In this document: positions 11,301 through 22,959 of the stretch, piece after piece
Numbering within the stretch: the first letter of the stretch is position 1
Layout: each line of letters begins with the position of its first letter
Assembly: GCF_949987535.1 (NCBI RefSeq)
Contig: NC_080068.1
Location: 80,129,254 to 80,193,253 of the forward strand
Source of the DNA: Balaenoptera acutorostrata
Lineage: Eukaryota > Chordata > Mammalia > Artiodactyla > Balaenopteridae
Reading direction: 5' to 3'
DNA: 64,000 bases
Position numbers and translations under genes: made by a program
The notes under the pieces: generated by a model
The model's database searches: none
Seen by the model: the letters and a program-made list of their open reading frames with translations, nothing else
What the model was told of the DNA's origin: nothing

Positions 11301-12232
11301 GGGCCTCCATGCCACATTGTCTTCCCTGCAGCTGAGCCGCAGCTCTGACCCTTCTCCCCCTTCCATACGGACAGGGGTTGAGACCAGTGTTCTCTATTCC
11401 CCCTGCCCCGACCCCTCTGGAGGTGGCTCTGAGCCTAGGCTCCTGTGCTGTGCCTTCTGAGAAGGGAGCTAGTGTGGATAGAGCATGAAAAGGGCAGAGC
11501 ACTAGCCCTTTCCATTTCCATTTCAGAGGATCAAACAAAGGAGACCCCGTGTGCTGGACTTTAGTTCCAATCAGGACACATGGGTTGAGTGCAGACCACA
11601 CGTCGAGGCTATGCTTGGGCCTGAGGATGAAGAAATGAGTAAGACTTGGTCCCTCCTCCGGCCTCTCTAGATCTCCACGTGCCGCTGTTTAAGAACACAA
11701 GACGTCTTTCAGTACATCTATTTCCTAACAAACTGTCACGATTCCATATTTTATTACACTACTTTGGTTTATTTTTATTTTAACAAAAAGATTTATGTGT
11801 GCCAAAGAAAAACACATTATTTTTTCCTCTCTCTTAATCCCTAAACCTCATTGACTTTTAAGATGGAATTAATTTCTAATGATATAAACAGGAAGTGACT
11901 TTCTTTTTAAGTTACTAAGTAAATAAAGCCAACCATGTTCTCACTGAGATAATTTGACAAAATAGTTTTTAAGTCCTGGAGAAGAACTTGTTCTCGAATT
12001 GACTAATTAAAACTCACTTAATCTAATAAAGTAGATTGTCTATGGACTCCCTATAATAGAGAAAATTTTATTAATTTGAGTTGAGCTACAATATGAATGT
12101 AGAGGAAATAAACTGCATTTTGTGAGGAGAACAAACATGCTATACGTGGAAACGTGGAAACTCTCACTTATCCACACCGGCTCCTCAACTGACCCCAACA
12201 GCTGTGTTTACAAAGAAGCCTCCACACGCCCT
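11301..12232. other. Intergenic, AT-rich, no recognised feature
   Basis: Especially AT-rich from 11700 to 12120. No exon or confident repeat. Confidence 0.5.
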
Positions 12233-12237
12233 CCACC

Positions 12238-12240
<3 letters not shown>

Positions 12241-12276
<36 letters not shown>

Positions 12277-12553
12277 ATTTATTTATTTATGGCTGTGTTG
12301 GGTCTTCGTTTCTTTGCGAGGGCTTTCTCTCTAGTTGTGGCAAGTGCAGGCCACTCTTCATCGCGGTGCGCGGGCCTCTCACTATCGCGGCCTCTCTTGT
12401 TGAGGAGCACAGGCTCCAGACGCGCAGGCTCAGTAATTGTGGCTCACGGGCCCAGTTGCTCCGCGGCATGTGGGATCTTCCCAGACCAGGGCTCGAACCC
12501 GTGTCCCCTGCATTGGCAGGCAGACTCTCAACCACTGCGCCACCAGGGAAGCC
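12241..12553 (-). mobile_element. CHR-type SINE, full length (minus)
   Basis: A 29-base T run (12241-12269) is the A-tail of a minus-strand copy. The body reads back to 'ccaccagggaagcc', the SINE start. 'ccaccccctttt' flanks it at 12233-12244 and 12554-12565, giving a target duplication that overlaps the tail. Internal CpGs ('cgcggtgcgcgggcctctc') are well kept, suggesting a fairly recent insertion. Confidence 0.92.
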
Positions 12554-12595
12554 CCACCCCCTTTTTAAAAATTGTTTTATTTCGTTACTTTTGAA

Positions 12596-12872
12596 AATTT
12601 TTATTTATTTATTTATTTATTTTTGGCTGTGTTGGGTCTTCGTTGCTGTGCGCAGGCTTTCTCTAGCTGTGGTGAGCAGGGGCTACTCTTCGTTGCAGTG
12701 CACGGGCTTCTCATTGCGGTGGCTTCTCGTTGCAGAGCACGGGCTCTAGGTGCACGGGCTTCAGTAGTTGTGGCTCACGGGCTCAGCAGTTGTGGCTCGT
12801 GGGCTTAGTTGCTCTGCTGCATGTGGGATCTTCCCGGACCAGGGATTGAACCCGTGTCCCCAGCATTGGCAG
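12596..12872 (-). mobile_element. CHR-type SINE, 5'-truncated (minus)
   Basis: A (TTTA)n tail at 12596-12620 leads into 'ggctgtgttgggtcttcgtt' and the usual CHR body. It stops after 'cccagcattggcag', so roughly the first 35 bases of the SINE are missing. It lies 42 bp from a full-length copy in the same orientation. No clear target duplication was found. Confidence 0.9.
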
Positions 12873-13430
12873 CACACGCCCCCTTTGACGGGGCACTGTC
12901 TTCTCCAGTTAGGAACTGGAAAGCCAAATCCCCTCATCGATGGCTGGTCATGTTTTTCCTCTGGGAGGACAGCATTTGCTTTCCTGCTCCTTTTTCCAGG
13001 TCAAAGTGATCTTGTTCTGACACTTCCTTTCTTGTGCAGCAGTTTCCCCATTGAAAAGTGAGAGCATTCTGGCCAGCTGGCTTTGCCCATGCCAGCCAAG
13101 GGAGATCAGGGCGGAGTGGGAGCTGGCACAGTCTGGTACTCCTCCCACGTGGAGGACACGGCACAAAACTCTCCCTCCCAGGACCCCTAGCAGAGTGGCT
13201 GACACAAGAGTGGATCGTCATTGGGGTTATGGGGCCTCTAAGAACATGGTCCTCAGAAAGTCACATGTGTGTGTTATTTATGTATGTATCTGCAAAGACA
13301 CAGCCATGACTCTCTCTACCTGTTCAAGAAAGAAGCTTCAGCTGAGGCCAACAAACGTTTCCCTAGACCCTAGATGTCTCTAAGGAACTTGCTTTAATTA
13401 ATAGATCAGAATAGTTTGTATTTAACATAT
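12873..13430. other. Intergenic, no recognised feature
   Basis: No exon or confident repeat. Overlapping ORFs on both strands at 12934-13383 have no family resemblance. Confidence 0.5.
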
Positions 13431-13431
13431 C

Positions 13432-13504
13432 AAATAAATAGATGATAGATACATAGGTACATTGATTGACAGATAAATGGATGGATGGATAGATAGCTAG
13501 CTAG
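13432..13504. repeat. Impure GATA/GGAT tetranucleotide tract
   Basis: A run of gata, ggat and gcta units ('ggatggatggatagatagct'), with early units diverged. Confidence 0.85.
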
Positions 13505-13712
13505 CTTTGGAAGTCAGATAGACCTAAGTTTATACCAATTATTGGCTGAGGAGCCAGTATTAAGTTTCCCTAAACCTAAATTTACTTGTCTATAAAATGG
13601 GTTCAATTACGTCTCCAGACAGTTTCAAGGCATAAATGAATGAGTGTATGTCAAGTGCTAATTAAAGTAACTGCCATAAAATACGCTTCAATAAACAGGA
13701 GCCATTACCAAT
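13505..13712 (+). mobile_element. MIR SINE (plus)
   Basis: 'ggaagtcagatagacctaag', 'cttgtctataaaatgggttc' and the tail 'aattaaagtaactgcc' follow the sense MIR order. Confidence 0.75.
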
Positions 13713-13855
13713 TTCATTCTTATTGGAGAACAGTTAATTGGGGGCATCTCTGTGAGTTCAGGATTTCAGCTGCCAAGAGTCAGACTGGTTTCATGGGAAG
13801 GCTCTGCTACACCTAGGTGTAAATGGATACTTTCTGCAACAATGCACAGCTTAAG

Positions 13856-13856
<1 letters not shown>

Positions 13857-13897
<41 letters not shown>
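13857..13897 (+). repeat. Poly(G) run of 41 bases
   Basis: Forty-one consecutive G on the + strand, bounded by 'cttaagc' and 'tagtcacc'. Such a run can in principle form G-quadruplexes and is hard to sequence, so its stated length may not be the true one. Confidence 0.97.
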
Positions 13898-13898
<1 letters not shown>

Positions 13899-13975
13899 AG
13901 TCACCTGGTGGTCAGATGTTTCCCAAGTCCTGAGGGTGAGACAGTGCTGCAGGGAACCGGCTTGGTTTCCTGGTT

Positions 13976-14023
13976 CAAAAAATCACACCTGTGAAACTTG
14001 AAAAAATCACACCTGTGAAACTT
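13976..14023. repeat. 24-bp direct tandem duplication
   Basis: The unit 'aaaaaatcacacctgtgaaacttg' (24 bp) occurs twice head to tail with no mismatch in the core. It lies about 80 bp from the poly(G) run. Confidence 0.9.
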
Positions 14024-14187
14024 GATCCAGGTGGGAAGTTCTTCTGGTTGAGTCTGCTGAAGCAATGGTTCCTTATCAACTTATTTCTCTGGGTCACTCT
14101 GAGGTCATCACCTTAATTAATTTAACGGCCAAGGGAGGTCACAAAACCTAGCTGCTCAGCCTTTGCCTGTAAGTCCATCACAGCAGC

Positions 14188-14378
14188 TCTCCTGTGTCCA
14201 CTGAAGACATACTTGGTGCCAGGCGCCATGCAAACAGCCTTATGGCCGTCAGTTTCTTTAATCCTCCAACAACCCTCCAGCGGGGCAGCTGCAATAATCC
14301 CCATTCACAGATGAAGAATCTCAGGCTTGCAAAGTCCAAGGTCACAGCTAGTAAGTGCTGGAGCCAACACTGCAGGTA
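14188..14378 (-). mobile_element. MIR SINE (minus)
   Basis: 'cttggtgccaggcgccatgc', 'tttaatcctccaacaaccct', 'ttcacagatgaagaatctca' and 'caaggtcacagctagtaagt' match antisense MIR in order. Confidence 0.82.
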
Positions 14379-15091
14379 AGTGAGGGAGCCCTTCCCACCT
14401 TCACAGAAAACCATTCAACCTGCTTCGCTCTCCCCTGTCACGTGTGTTGATATTGCATCTGAGAACAAAAGGTGTAAAATTCCGATTTTTCTCACCTGCT
14501 AAAGAGCAGCACAGCCTGCTGTAATCAGGCTCTACCTTGCTCCAGGGTCTCTAGACGCTTCCTCCAGTCCTCTTCATATGGCATCTCTGTTTACCCCAGT
14601 CCCTGCTCAGGATTCTTCCTGGCCTTTCAAAAAACAACTGGCAACAATTTAGCAACTAGTTTAAATCCCTTTCGTTTGGCTAAGAGGCCCCTTTTCAGGG
14701 GGACCTGGCTGGAGCAAGAGTGCCACCTGCTGGGATACTTGGGTCACTGCCAGCACACATTCCTTGGGCCCAGGTGGGCAGGCGGGGCGGCTGAAGCTTA
14801 GCAGGGAGGGAGTCGCAGTGTTCGTGCTGCCCAGACCCTTCCTGCGCAGCCGCGAGAAACAACTCGTGTCCAGGCACCAACTAACTGAAACTCAAAGTCT
14901 TGCTCAAATACGAGTTTGGGACTTTCAGGGAGTCCATTTCTTGGCTCCAAAGCCTAGGGCTGGGATAAGGGTAAGGCGAGTGGGGCAGGGCCATGCAAAT
15001 ACAGGGCTGCATCCCATCTTTGTTGAAAATCGTGAAGGTTTATTCATCATGGGTTTTTGCATTTATTTTGACCTCTTTTAAGTGCGTTAAA
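14379..15091. other. Intergenic, no recognised feature
   Basis: No exon or repeat recognised. Confidence 0.5.
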
Positions 15092-15105
15092 ATATGACTT
15101 ATCTT

Positions 15106-15461
15106 GGGCTTCCCTGGTGGCGCAGTGGTTAAGAATCCGCCTGCCAATGCAGGGGACGTGGGATCGAGCCCTGGTCCGGGGAGATCCCACATGCCGTGGA
15201 GCAACTAAGCCAGTGCGCCACAACTACTGAGCCTGCGCTCTAGAGCCCGCGAGGCACAACTAAGCCTGTGAGCCACAACTACTGAAGCCCACGAGCCTAG
15301 AGCCTGTGATCCGCAACAAGAGAAGCCACCGCAATGAGAAGCCCACGCACTGCAACGAAGAGTAGCCCCCGCTCGCCACAACTAGAGAAAGCCCATGCAG
15401 AGCAATGAAGACACAACGCAGCCAAAAATAAATAAAAATAAATAAATTTTAAAATATATAT
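15106..15461 (+). mobile_element. CHR-type SINE, full length (plus)
   Basis: Starts 'gggcttccctggtggcgcag' and carries the long CHR body, with 'gagtagcccccgctcgccac' and 'acaacgcagccaaaaataaa' before an A/T tail. Flanks 'atatgacttatctt' (15092-15105) and 'atatgacatctt' (15462-15473) look like a slightly decayed target duplication. It is one of the best reference copies of the long form in the window. Confidence 0.94.
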
Positions 15462-15473
15462 ATATGACATCTT

Positions 15474-16134
15474 GATTACTGAGTTGTTTGGCGGCACACT
15501 CTCCCTTATATTTTACACCCACTGCAAAGCCCTCATTTGCCTCACGCTAGTATCGGCCCTGCTGAAGCCTTCTGCAAAAGGATTCAGTTTCCTTTCAAAG
15601 CTCTGTCTGTAGATGATAAGCTACACTCAAGAGTCTCCAAGCCGAATGCCCACATCAGGTCACCATGCAGTTGTGTGTCTACACCGGGTCATTCCAGTCC
15701 CCTGACCTGCAGCCTGAGGCCAGATGGGGGGTTCTTTACCTGGAGTGTATGGGAGGGTTTGGGAGGGGGGATAGTTCTGGGAACTCCTGAAATTTTATGG
15801 AAAATTATGTGCATTTGCTGGGGAGATGGTTTATCACTCTCCTTCCATTCTCCAAGGAGCCTTGACCCCATAAAGGGTAAGAATCACAACAGTCTTTATA
15901 AAAGCTTCAGGCTTTATCAAGGGTCTATGCAGGAAAGAGCAACAAGAAATGTCTTCCCATGTCTGCCCTGGTAAAACAAGTGTCAGCTGCCTGATCGGTG
16001 ATCTATAAACAGTGTTGGGCAACCGTGATACAAAGATCCAAGTGTTTCTCAGAGTTTGGAGAAAGGAAAAATTGCACTCTTTTGATAAACTGGAGTCTCA
16101 ACCGGACATTGAGAACTGGATAGTTCCTCCTTTA
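15474..16134. other. Intergenic, no recognised feature
   Basis: A 145-codon ORF (15537-15974, +) overlaps antisense ORFs and shows no known motif. Confidence 0.5.
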
Positions 16135-16510
16135 ACTTTGCCTTCTTTAACTTTCACTCCCTGCTGAAAATCTCTCTCAACCTTGCCATTGTTTTCAGGC
16201 AAAGCTCTTTTGCAAGCTCCAGACTCTCCTCTGGAACAGCCTTCCACCCTCTTGGCATCCTTTACCCATCCTCCAAGATCAACTTTCTCAACATTTCCAG
16301 GCAGGGCTGGGCCCTTGCACACTCCCGTCACCCGGCAGATGACTTTTCTCGATTGATTTGCATATTGATCTACCTTGCCCACAAGACTGTGAGCCCAGGA
16401 GGGCAGGAGCCCAGTCTTCATTTCCATAGCCCCAGCACCTGGCACAGAGCCAGTGTGGGGGGGGGGAAAAAAAAAAGTTGGATGAATAAACAAACAGATC
16501 TGTGAATGAA
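16135..16510 (+). mobile_element. L2 LINE 3' region (plus)
   Basis: The order 'gactgtgagcccaggagggc', 'catagccccagcacctggca', 'cagagccagtg' then '...gttggatgaataaacaaac' is the L2 3' end. A short G/A run interrupts it near 16456-16478. Confidence 0.72.
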
Positions 16511-17844
16511 TGAACAACCCCCGCCCCCCGCCCAAGCCCTTCTGATCCTAGATGAGGACGACAGTGAGCCTCCACAGACACTAGCAGGTCATTGAGCCCG
16601 CGCTGAGCAGGACCTCCTCCAGGAGCTCCACCCTGGCTGGCTGCAGGCCCCTGGCAGCTGTGCGCTGAGATCACACCGCAGCGGCCCTTAGCAGTCACTG
16701 CTACGGCCGGCCCCCTTGCCCTGCTTCTCCTTCCTTTTGCTGCTCCCTGGTCCAGAGCAAGAACTAGGGAGACACTAGCTGGGGGGAATTCAGAGGCGAG
16801 AAAGTGGTCGCTGCAGATGCCAGCTGTGCGCCTGGCAGGGTCTGGGAAACCTGAGTCTTCTCTGTGGTCCTCTGTCCTTACCATAGTGAGGACCCAAATG
16901 GAAAAACTATTTGACTCTTTCGAACTTACTTCAACAGCAGGAGAGAGAGAGCCACATTTCATGCCCAGAAATGCATTGTCCATGAACCTAAACAGCTTGT
17001 TTTTCTCTGCTTCCTCCCACCGGAATTAGATTCACAAGAAGTCTGATAAAATCTCCGAACGGACGATGACGGCTCCAAGCGTTGCTGGTCCCAAACATGG
17101 CTCAGAAACTGGAAAGAGAGCAGGGAGGAGGGCAGCCTCATCGGCTGCTTCTGTCCCTGCTCTGAAGGGGGCACAGGCCTCCGAGGAGAATCCTAGGCCC
17201 GATCATAGCTGTGGTCATCACTGAATCGTCAGCCGGGCCACAAACGAGAGAAAAATTTCAAACAACAAAGAGAACTTTTCCGTGGTCTGCTGAATGGGGT
17301 TGGTTTCTCTTTATGTTTTGGTTCCTTCTGGTGGCAAGGCCTCACCTACGTGGTTTCCTCAGCTTGGGCCGCCTTCCCCAGAGAGCCACACGAGCCCTAC
17401 ACAGCCGCGTTCTCCCCGGGAGCTCTCCTCAATGAGGCAAAAGATTTTGTTCTTAATGTAGGTAAATCCGGAAAAGACTCAGGGTGTTAAGTCATTGTTT
17501 TGTAAGCAACCATTCCACCTTCTTTTGTCCGCTTCTCAGAATTACTGGTCCCTTCTCTGAAGAACACAAAAGCCCACACAGGAAAAGAAAGGACTGTCCC
17601 AAATTTGTAGCTGGGAAAAGGGAAATCTGTTACTATTTGGCCTCAAATGTTCACCCAGTCCAAATTCCCCACCTCTTCCAGAAGTCGGGTAGAAACAGGC
17701 CACTTCTCCCAGACCCCAAGGTTCTCTGTCCTGCGCGTGTCTTTTCGGTCGCCCTAGATCTTAGATCTTTCTGTTCCCTTTTGTACCTACTAAGTGAGTA
17801 ACAGATATTGATTGACTGATAATAGCCAAGGGCATTTTTATAAA
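16511..17844. other. Intergenic, no gene recognised
   Basis: A 231-codon minus-strand ORF (16288-16983) partly overlaps an L2 and shows low-complexity, GC-driven composition. No domain was recognised, so it is not called as a gene. Confidence 0.5.
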
Positions 17845-18000
17845 AACAGAAACCATTTAGGAAGTGTTACTCTAAGCCAGGCCCTCACTGCCATCGTGTA
17901 AGGTAGGTGTTTTTATTCTGTTTTGCAGATGAGAAACGGAGGCTCAGAAGGATTCTGGGGGTGTGAGCAGCTTCTCAGGGGTGGAGTTAAGCTTGCGAGA
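17845..18000 (-). mobile_element. MIR SINE fragment (minus)
   Basis: 'aggaagtgttactctaagcc' and 'ttttgcagatgagaaacgga' with 'ggctcag' match antisense MIR, diverged at the right end. Confidence 0.6.
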
Positions 18001-19564
18001 CTGTCTGACATACAAAGCTTTGCTCTCCATCATTTTGGAGTTCCCAGTGTTTCAGCAAATGGCCCAGGGAAGCCTTCACTTACTGACACAAGTGACTTAA
18101 GGGATCAGGACACCATGTAAAATGTAGCTGGGCCCAGAGCAGGGAGAGGCTCCCTATACGCTAGAGGTACCAGTGCTTTTCCTGGCAGAGCTGCACGTCC
18201 TGCCCAGGCCAAGCCCTTGCTTCTAAAGTCCTGCCATTCCCTCCTAACCATAAGCAGCTCTTCTCACTCCCGTCCACCTTGGGTGGGTATCAGACTAACC
18301 CTTGCTTTGTCTCCTCCAACTAACCAGCCCTGTGCTGAGTGCGTGGCACAGTGTGGTGGTTCTGAGGATGTGTGTGACCGCTGACACTCTCTACAGTCAT
18401 GCCCATACCTGATATCTCTGAACCTATTCCAACATTCTCTACTATAGAAGACAGACTGGACCTCAGAATCCTTCTTAACACAGCATTCCAGGCCTAGCCA
18501 CTACCAATCAATTAGCCTTGCCCTGAGATTAAGCCTATTTGTCATCACTGGCATCACAAGTAATCAATAAAATTTAATTTCCATTTCCTTCTATCCTTCT
18601 TGCCTGCCTTCCCCAGCATTTCTGGGATGGATAGAGTGATGGATGGATAGATGGATGGATAAAAAAAGAGAAATTGAGTTCTCATCTTACAGAGGAGCCC
18701 TGGTTGGCACCACTCTTAATTCTGCTGACTTCACTCAATGCCAATGCCTCCTTGACAAAACTCGCTCTAGCATGAGGCATATTTTGTGGCGTTTGTTACA
18801 GGAACTGGTGAGATTCCTGGGTCACTTGGAGGCCATGGAGGATCCTCAACGTCAGCACTTTGCTTCTCACTCAGTCTCATTTCCTCCCCCTCTGACATAT
18901 GCTTGAGCTTAAAAACATCCACTCACCCCAAACTTCCTTCTTCTTTTTAAAGCTCAAGCTGACAAGAGAAATTTCGTCTCCCACTCACCTTTTTTTTTTT
19001 CTCTGCAGGGGAAAAATACAGCTCCACTGTGGGGTGTGTAGGAATGGCCAGTTAAAAACTCTTCTGCGTCTTTGGAGCAATCGGCATCTTTAACCTATGC
19101 CATTAGCTACATAGAGTTTCTGAATCATCCCATGTTTTTCCAAGGCCCTTTCAGAAGCCCTGCCTTCTGGTTTTGAACCAATCCAATGATGGTGATATCA
19201 GGATATTCCTTCCCTTAGCAAAATACCACTCAGTGTTCAAGAGGAAGGAAATGTTAAGAAATTCTTATTCAAGAGAAGAGGAATAAAACAGCACTTACAA
19301 AGCAACATTTTTGAGAATTGAGTACAAGTAAATCAGAAGCATCTGGACTGTGTGCTGTTAAAACATGCTTTTGTTTCCCTGGAAAGGAAAAAAAATACTT
19401 GGAAAATATACCTTTTATAAAATGACACGTATTGGAAAATAGCTGAAGATTTTTCAGAAAGTCGAAATGTAGCATAGATGGCCCAACCCTAGTTATAAAT
19501 ATCCTGGAACCAGCTGGGGAGTAAAATTAGGCGGTAAAATGATTGTATCATTTGTTGTTCCAAG
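18001..19564. other. Intergenic, short GGAT tract only
   Basis: Contains an impure GGAT/GATA tract at about 18625-18662. Nothing else was recognised. Confidence 0.5.
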
Positions 19565-20028
19565 CTGGAAATGACACATGTACACACTGCTATATTTAAA
19601 ATGGATTACAGGGACTTCCCTGGTGGTCCAGTGGTTAAGAATCCACCTTCCAAAGCAGGGGACACGGGTTCGATCCCTGGTCAGGGAACTAAGATCCCAC
19701 ATGCCGCAGAGCAACTAAGCCCACGCGCTCTAGAGCCTGCGTGCCACACTAGAGAGAAGCCCGTGCCGCAACTAAGACCCGACACAGCCAGATAAATAAA
19801 TAAATGAATAAATTAATATCAATAAAATAAAATAAAATGGATAAGCAACAAGGACCTACTTATAGCACAGGGAACTCTGCTCAATATTATGTAATAACCT
19901 AAATGGGAAAAGAATTTGAAAAGGAATAGATACATGTATATTTATAACTGAATCAAGTTGCTGTACACCTGAAACTAACACAACATTGTTAAACTATATT
20001 CCAATATAAAATAAAGAGTTAAAAAAAA
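19565..20028 (+). mobile_element. L1 LINE 3' end (cetartiodactyl type), split by a SINE
   Basis: Left part 19565-19610 ('gacacatgtacacactgcta') and right part 19842-20028 ('caacaaggacctacttatag', 'gttgctgtacacctgaaact', 'ccaatataaaataaag') join into the 3' end of a cetartiodactyl L1. It is 5'-truncated and keeps no ORF2. The SINE at 19611-19833 interrupts it and duplicated part of it. Confidence 0.8.
19611..19833 (+). mobile_element. CHR-type SINE inserted in L1
   Basis: Starts 'gggacttccctggtggtcca' and runs to 'cgacacagccagataaataa' plus tail. The flanking repeat 'aaaatggat' (19598-19606 and 19834-19842) is part of the host L1. This shortened version lacks the middle CHR units. Confidence 0.93.
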
Positions 20029-20079
20029 TAGAAGAGGAGGGAACACTTCTAACTCATTCATTCTATGAAGCCAGTATTA

Positions 20080-20188
20080 CTCTGATACCAAACATCTTCC
20101 CTCATTTCTTTCAAGAGTCTGCCCTCCCTGACCCTTCTATATAACTACAGCATCAACAAACAAACAAACAAACAAAACTATAGCATCA

Positions 20189-20227
<39 letters not shown>

Positions 20228-20450
20228 ATTCCCTCACCCCGATTTGTCTTTCTTCATAGAACTTATTACAGTTGATACATATTTATTTGCTTATTTACCG
20301 ACTCTCTTGTCTCACTAGAATGTAAGCTCCATCAGAGCAGGAAATTTGGGATTATTTCCCACTATTGAATTCTTCATGCCTAGGAGAGTGCTTACCACAT
20401 AATAGTTGCTCATAAAATTGAACTGAATGAATAAATAAATTGTCTAATCA
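20080..20450 (+). mobile_element. L2 LINE 3' end (plus) with internal microsatellite
   Basis: 'agagtctgccctccctgacc', 'tcactagaatgtaagctcca' and 'tgcctaggagagtgcttacc' follow the L2 3' end. A CAAA run (20155-20176) and a CA run (20189-20225) have grown inside it. Confidence 0.78.
20155..20225. repeat. (CAAA)n and (CA)n microsatellites
   Basis: About five CAAA units, a 12-base spacer, then about 18 CA units, all inside the L2 fragment. Confidence 0.95.
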
Positions 20451-20454
20451 TTCC

Positions 20455-21010
20455 TTCACTGAGAAAGAATAGAGGGAAAACTAGAGAGGACCTAGGGATG
20501 GCAGAACTCCAGGACACAGCTGACGAGAAGAAAACGAGCCTTCAAAGCAGATGAGCAAGAAAGTATTGTGTCAGGAAGACAAAGGGAAATGGGATATCTG
20601 AAAAGCAGGGAATGGTCAGCAGTGTCAATTAATGCTGAGAAATCAGGTACAACGAGACCGAGATTGTCCACTGGGTTGAGCTGCGTGATGATCACCGGCC
20701 ACTTAGTGAGAGTCATGTGGGACCATCAAACTGCCAGAAGCCAGAAGCCAGTCTGCTTTGAAGGGTGGATGAGGGGAGGCGGTACATTCTAGCAATATCT
20801 TACAGATGTTTTCCTGTAAAGAAGAATGTACAGAGATGGGGAAGTTCCTGGACAGGGTGGAGACAAGCGAGGATATTGTGTTTAAGTGGGAAAGACCTAT
20901 GGCTGTCTACAAGGCAACGGAAGGAACCGAGTTGAGAAAAAAGAAGTTGAATATTCAGGAGAGGCAAGGTTCCCAGAAGGAAAGGCATGGGACCCAGATC
21001 AGAGGACTTG
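20455..21010 (-). mobile_element. L2 LINE internal fragment (minus)
   Basis: 'gtcagcagtgtcaattaatg' with 'gagaaatcaggtacaacgag' and 'agattgtccactgggttgag' resembles the antisense of internal L2. Divergence is high and the boundaries are approximate. Confidence 0.5.
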
Positions 21011-22955
21011 CCTAACAAGGGGTAACATCTCCTACAACTCAGACTGCAGACAAACAAGCCCCGGAGAACCGATGTGCCTCACCCACCAGCCCCAACCAGG
21101 ACCCAGGTCTCCTGACACCTAGTCCAGAGCTCTTTTTACTATGTAGTTTTTCTCTCTTGCTCAGATTAGAGTGTTCAAGGGGCAGTGCGAAGGTGAGAGG
21201 AATAGAAACCAAAACTGATGAGTAGAAAATGCCAACTGTAATAGACTTTGGCATTTAAGACTTGGAGGGAAGGTACTTCTTCCCACGAAGTTGTTCCCTT
21301 CCCTGTGGTGTGCAGCCCGTCAGCACAATGGTCCTCCTGCAGCCCTCACTCACCCCTGCCAGGACGGTGGAGGGACTTCCCTGATTGGTGAGTCTGCATG
21401 CATGGCCTGGCCCCTTCCTATCTCCTCTTCCTCTTAGGAAATAGCAGAGAAGACATGCTCTAGTCGGCTCTTGATCCCATGGGGAACAGAGCAGGAAAGC
21501 TTCAGTCCACCCCTGCCCTGTGTGGAGGCCAGCGGTGGTCCAACTCTGCCCGTGGCCAGATGGGTGGTCTTGCCAGTACTTGGTCTCACAATTAGGAAAT
21601 CCATTAGCTCACGGATACATTCCACTTTCTCCCGTATCAACTTTATCAGTCGGAAAGATGATATTTTGGTCTCCATCTGCCTTTCTCCTTTGTCTTTTTT
21701 TGGGTTTTTTTTCCAGTGAGTTCAGCAAAAGATGAGGAAGAAGGATGCTAATTACTTCAACAGAAATTATAATTTTTTTTTTTTTTTAGAAATTATGCTA
21801 TTAAAGTTGGCTTATGAAACTGGATTCTCAAAGTCATTCTTTTCATGGTATAAAGACAAAAAAAAAATCATAAAACACAATAGGAATATTTTCTGATGTA
21901 ATTTAAACAATGACCATGCGTTCTTTTCAGAGAAGAAGAGCACTGGTAGTGTAGAATATGAAAGCCTGATTCCTTTTGTGGAAAACCCCAAGGACCTGCT
22001 TTCTTAATTCAGTTGGATCAAAGTGCAAAATCACAGTTGATAACTTTTTCCAACTCATTCCAAGGTTCCACTGTTTTCTGTCTGGAAACAGACATGGCCA
22101 CATCCACAATTTCAAACTTGAGAAAATGACCCAGAATCATCACAACATGTGAAGGGGCCTCACAGCAATAAGCATGCTGCGAGGGCCAGAGAGAAACCTG
22201 CCAACATACATTCTTTGTTGATGAGAAAAACGCGTCAGCAATTGTAAAACTAGGTGTTGGCACCATATTTAGCCATGGATCCAGCCTTCAACTCCCTTGT
22301 CTCCAACTTTTTCAGTGCCAAATACTCAATCCTAATAATCATTTCAGAAACAGGCACTATCACCTTCTCCAATTACTTCAGTTTCCATATTTCAAACTGA
22401 AAAATACTGGCCTTGAGTGTACAACTTCTCTCTGATGCTCCTAAATGGCTCTTTGGAAATTTACCAAATAATCTTAAGTCTATCAGTGAAGACAAAGATT
22501 ATCAGCAAAATCCCTCTTGCAATTTTGTTTGCAAGCTATACTAAGAAACGAAGAAGCTGGGGATTATTCAGACTTCCTGGCACATCAGAACCCAGGGGAG
22601 TTCAGAAGTCCAGGGTGGGCAAGTGGGCTGAAGGAAACACTGCTAAACTCCAAGCAGGGCCGTGTAATCCCACACCACCCGGGCCCTGCGGTGAATGGCC
22701 TCCAACTTTCCTCTAACCTTGCAGCCATTGTTCAGATTCAAAGTTCCCAGAGAGAGGATCTGGCCCCTTTGGTTTCTAAGAGGCAGGCACTTCCTCCACC
22801 TGCCACCCTCTTCCAACAAACAGCCCATGGTGGGAGGCTCACTGAAAGGAAGATGGAGTGCTATTAAAATGGTGGGATCGGGTGTCAGGGTGGGGGGCAA
22901 AGCTGGTCAAGTGCCCTCCATACCTGGGCCCCAGTGGGGAGTCCTGTGAGCATCA
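21011..22955. other. Intergenic, no gene recognised
   Basis: A short MIR-like piece may sit at about 21075-21140 ('ggacccaggtctcctgacac'). A T-run lies at 21771-21787. No exon was seen. Confidence 0.45.
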
Positions 22956-22959
22956 GTTC

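Noticed and set aside
12204..12749. 181-codon plus-strand ORF beginning with a Phe run
   Set aside because: It is a translation of antisense CHR SINE sequence with its T-tail.
16288..16983. 231-codon minus-strand ORF
   Set aside because: Overlaps an L2 fragment and a G/A run, with no known motif. Read as chance.
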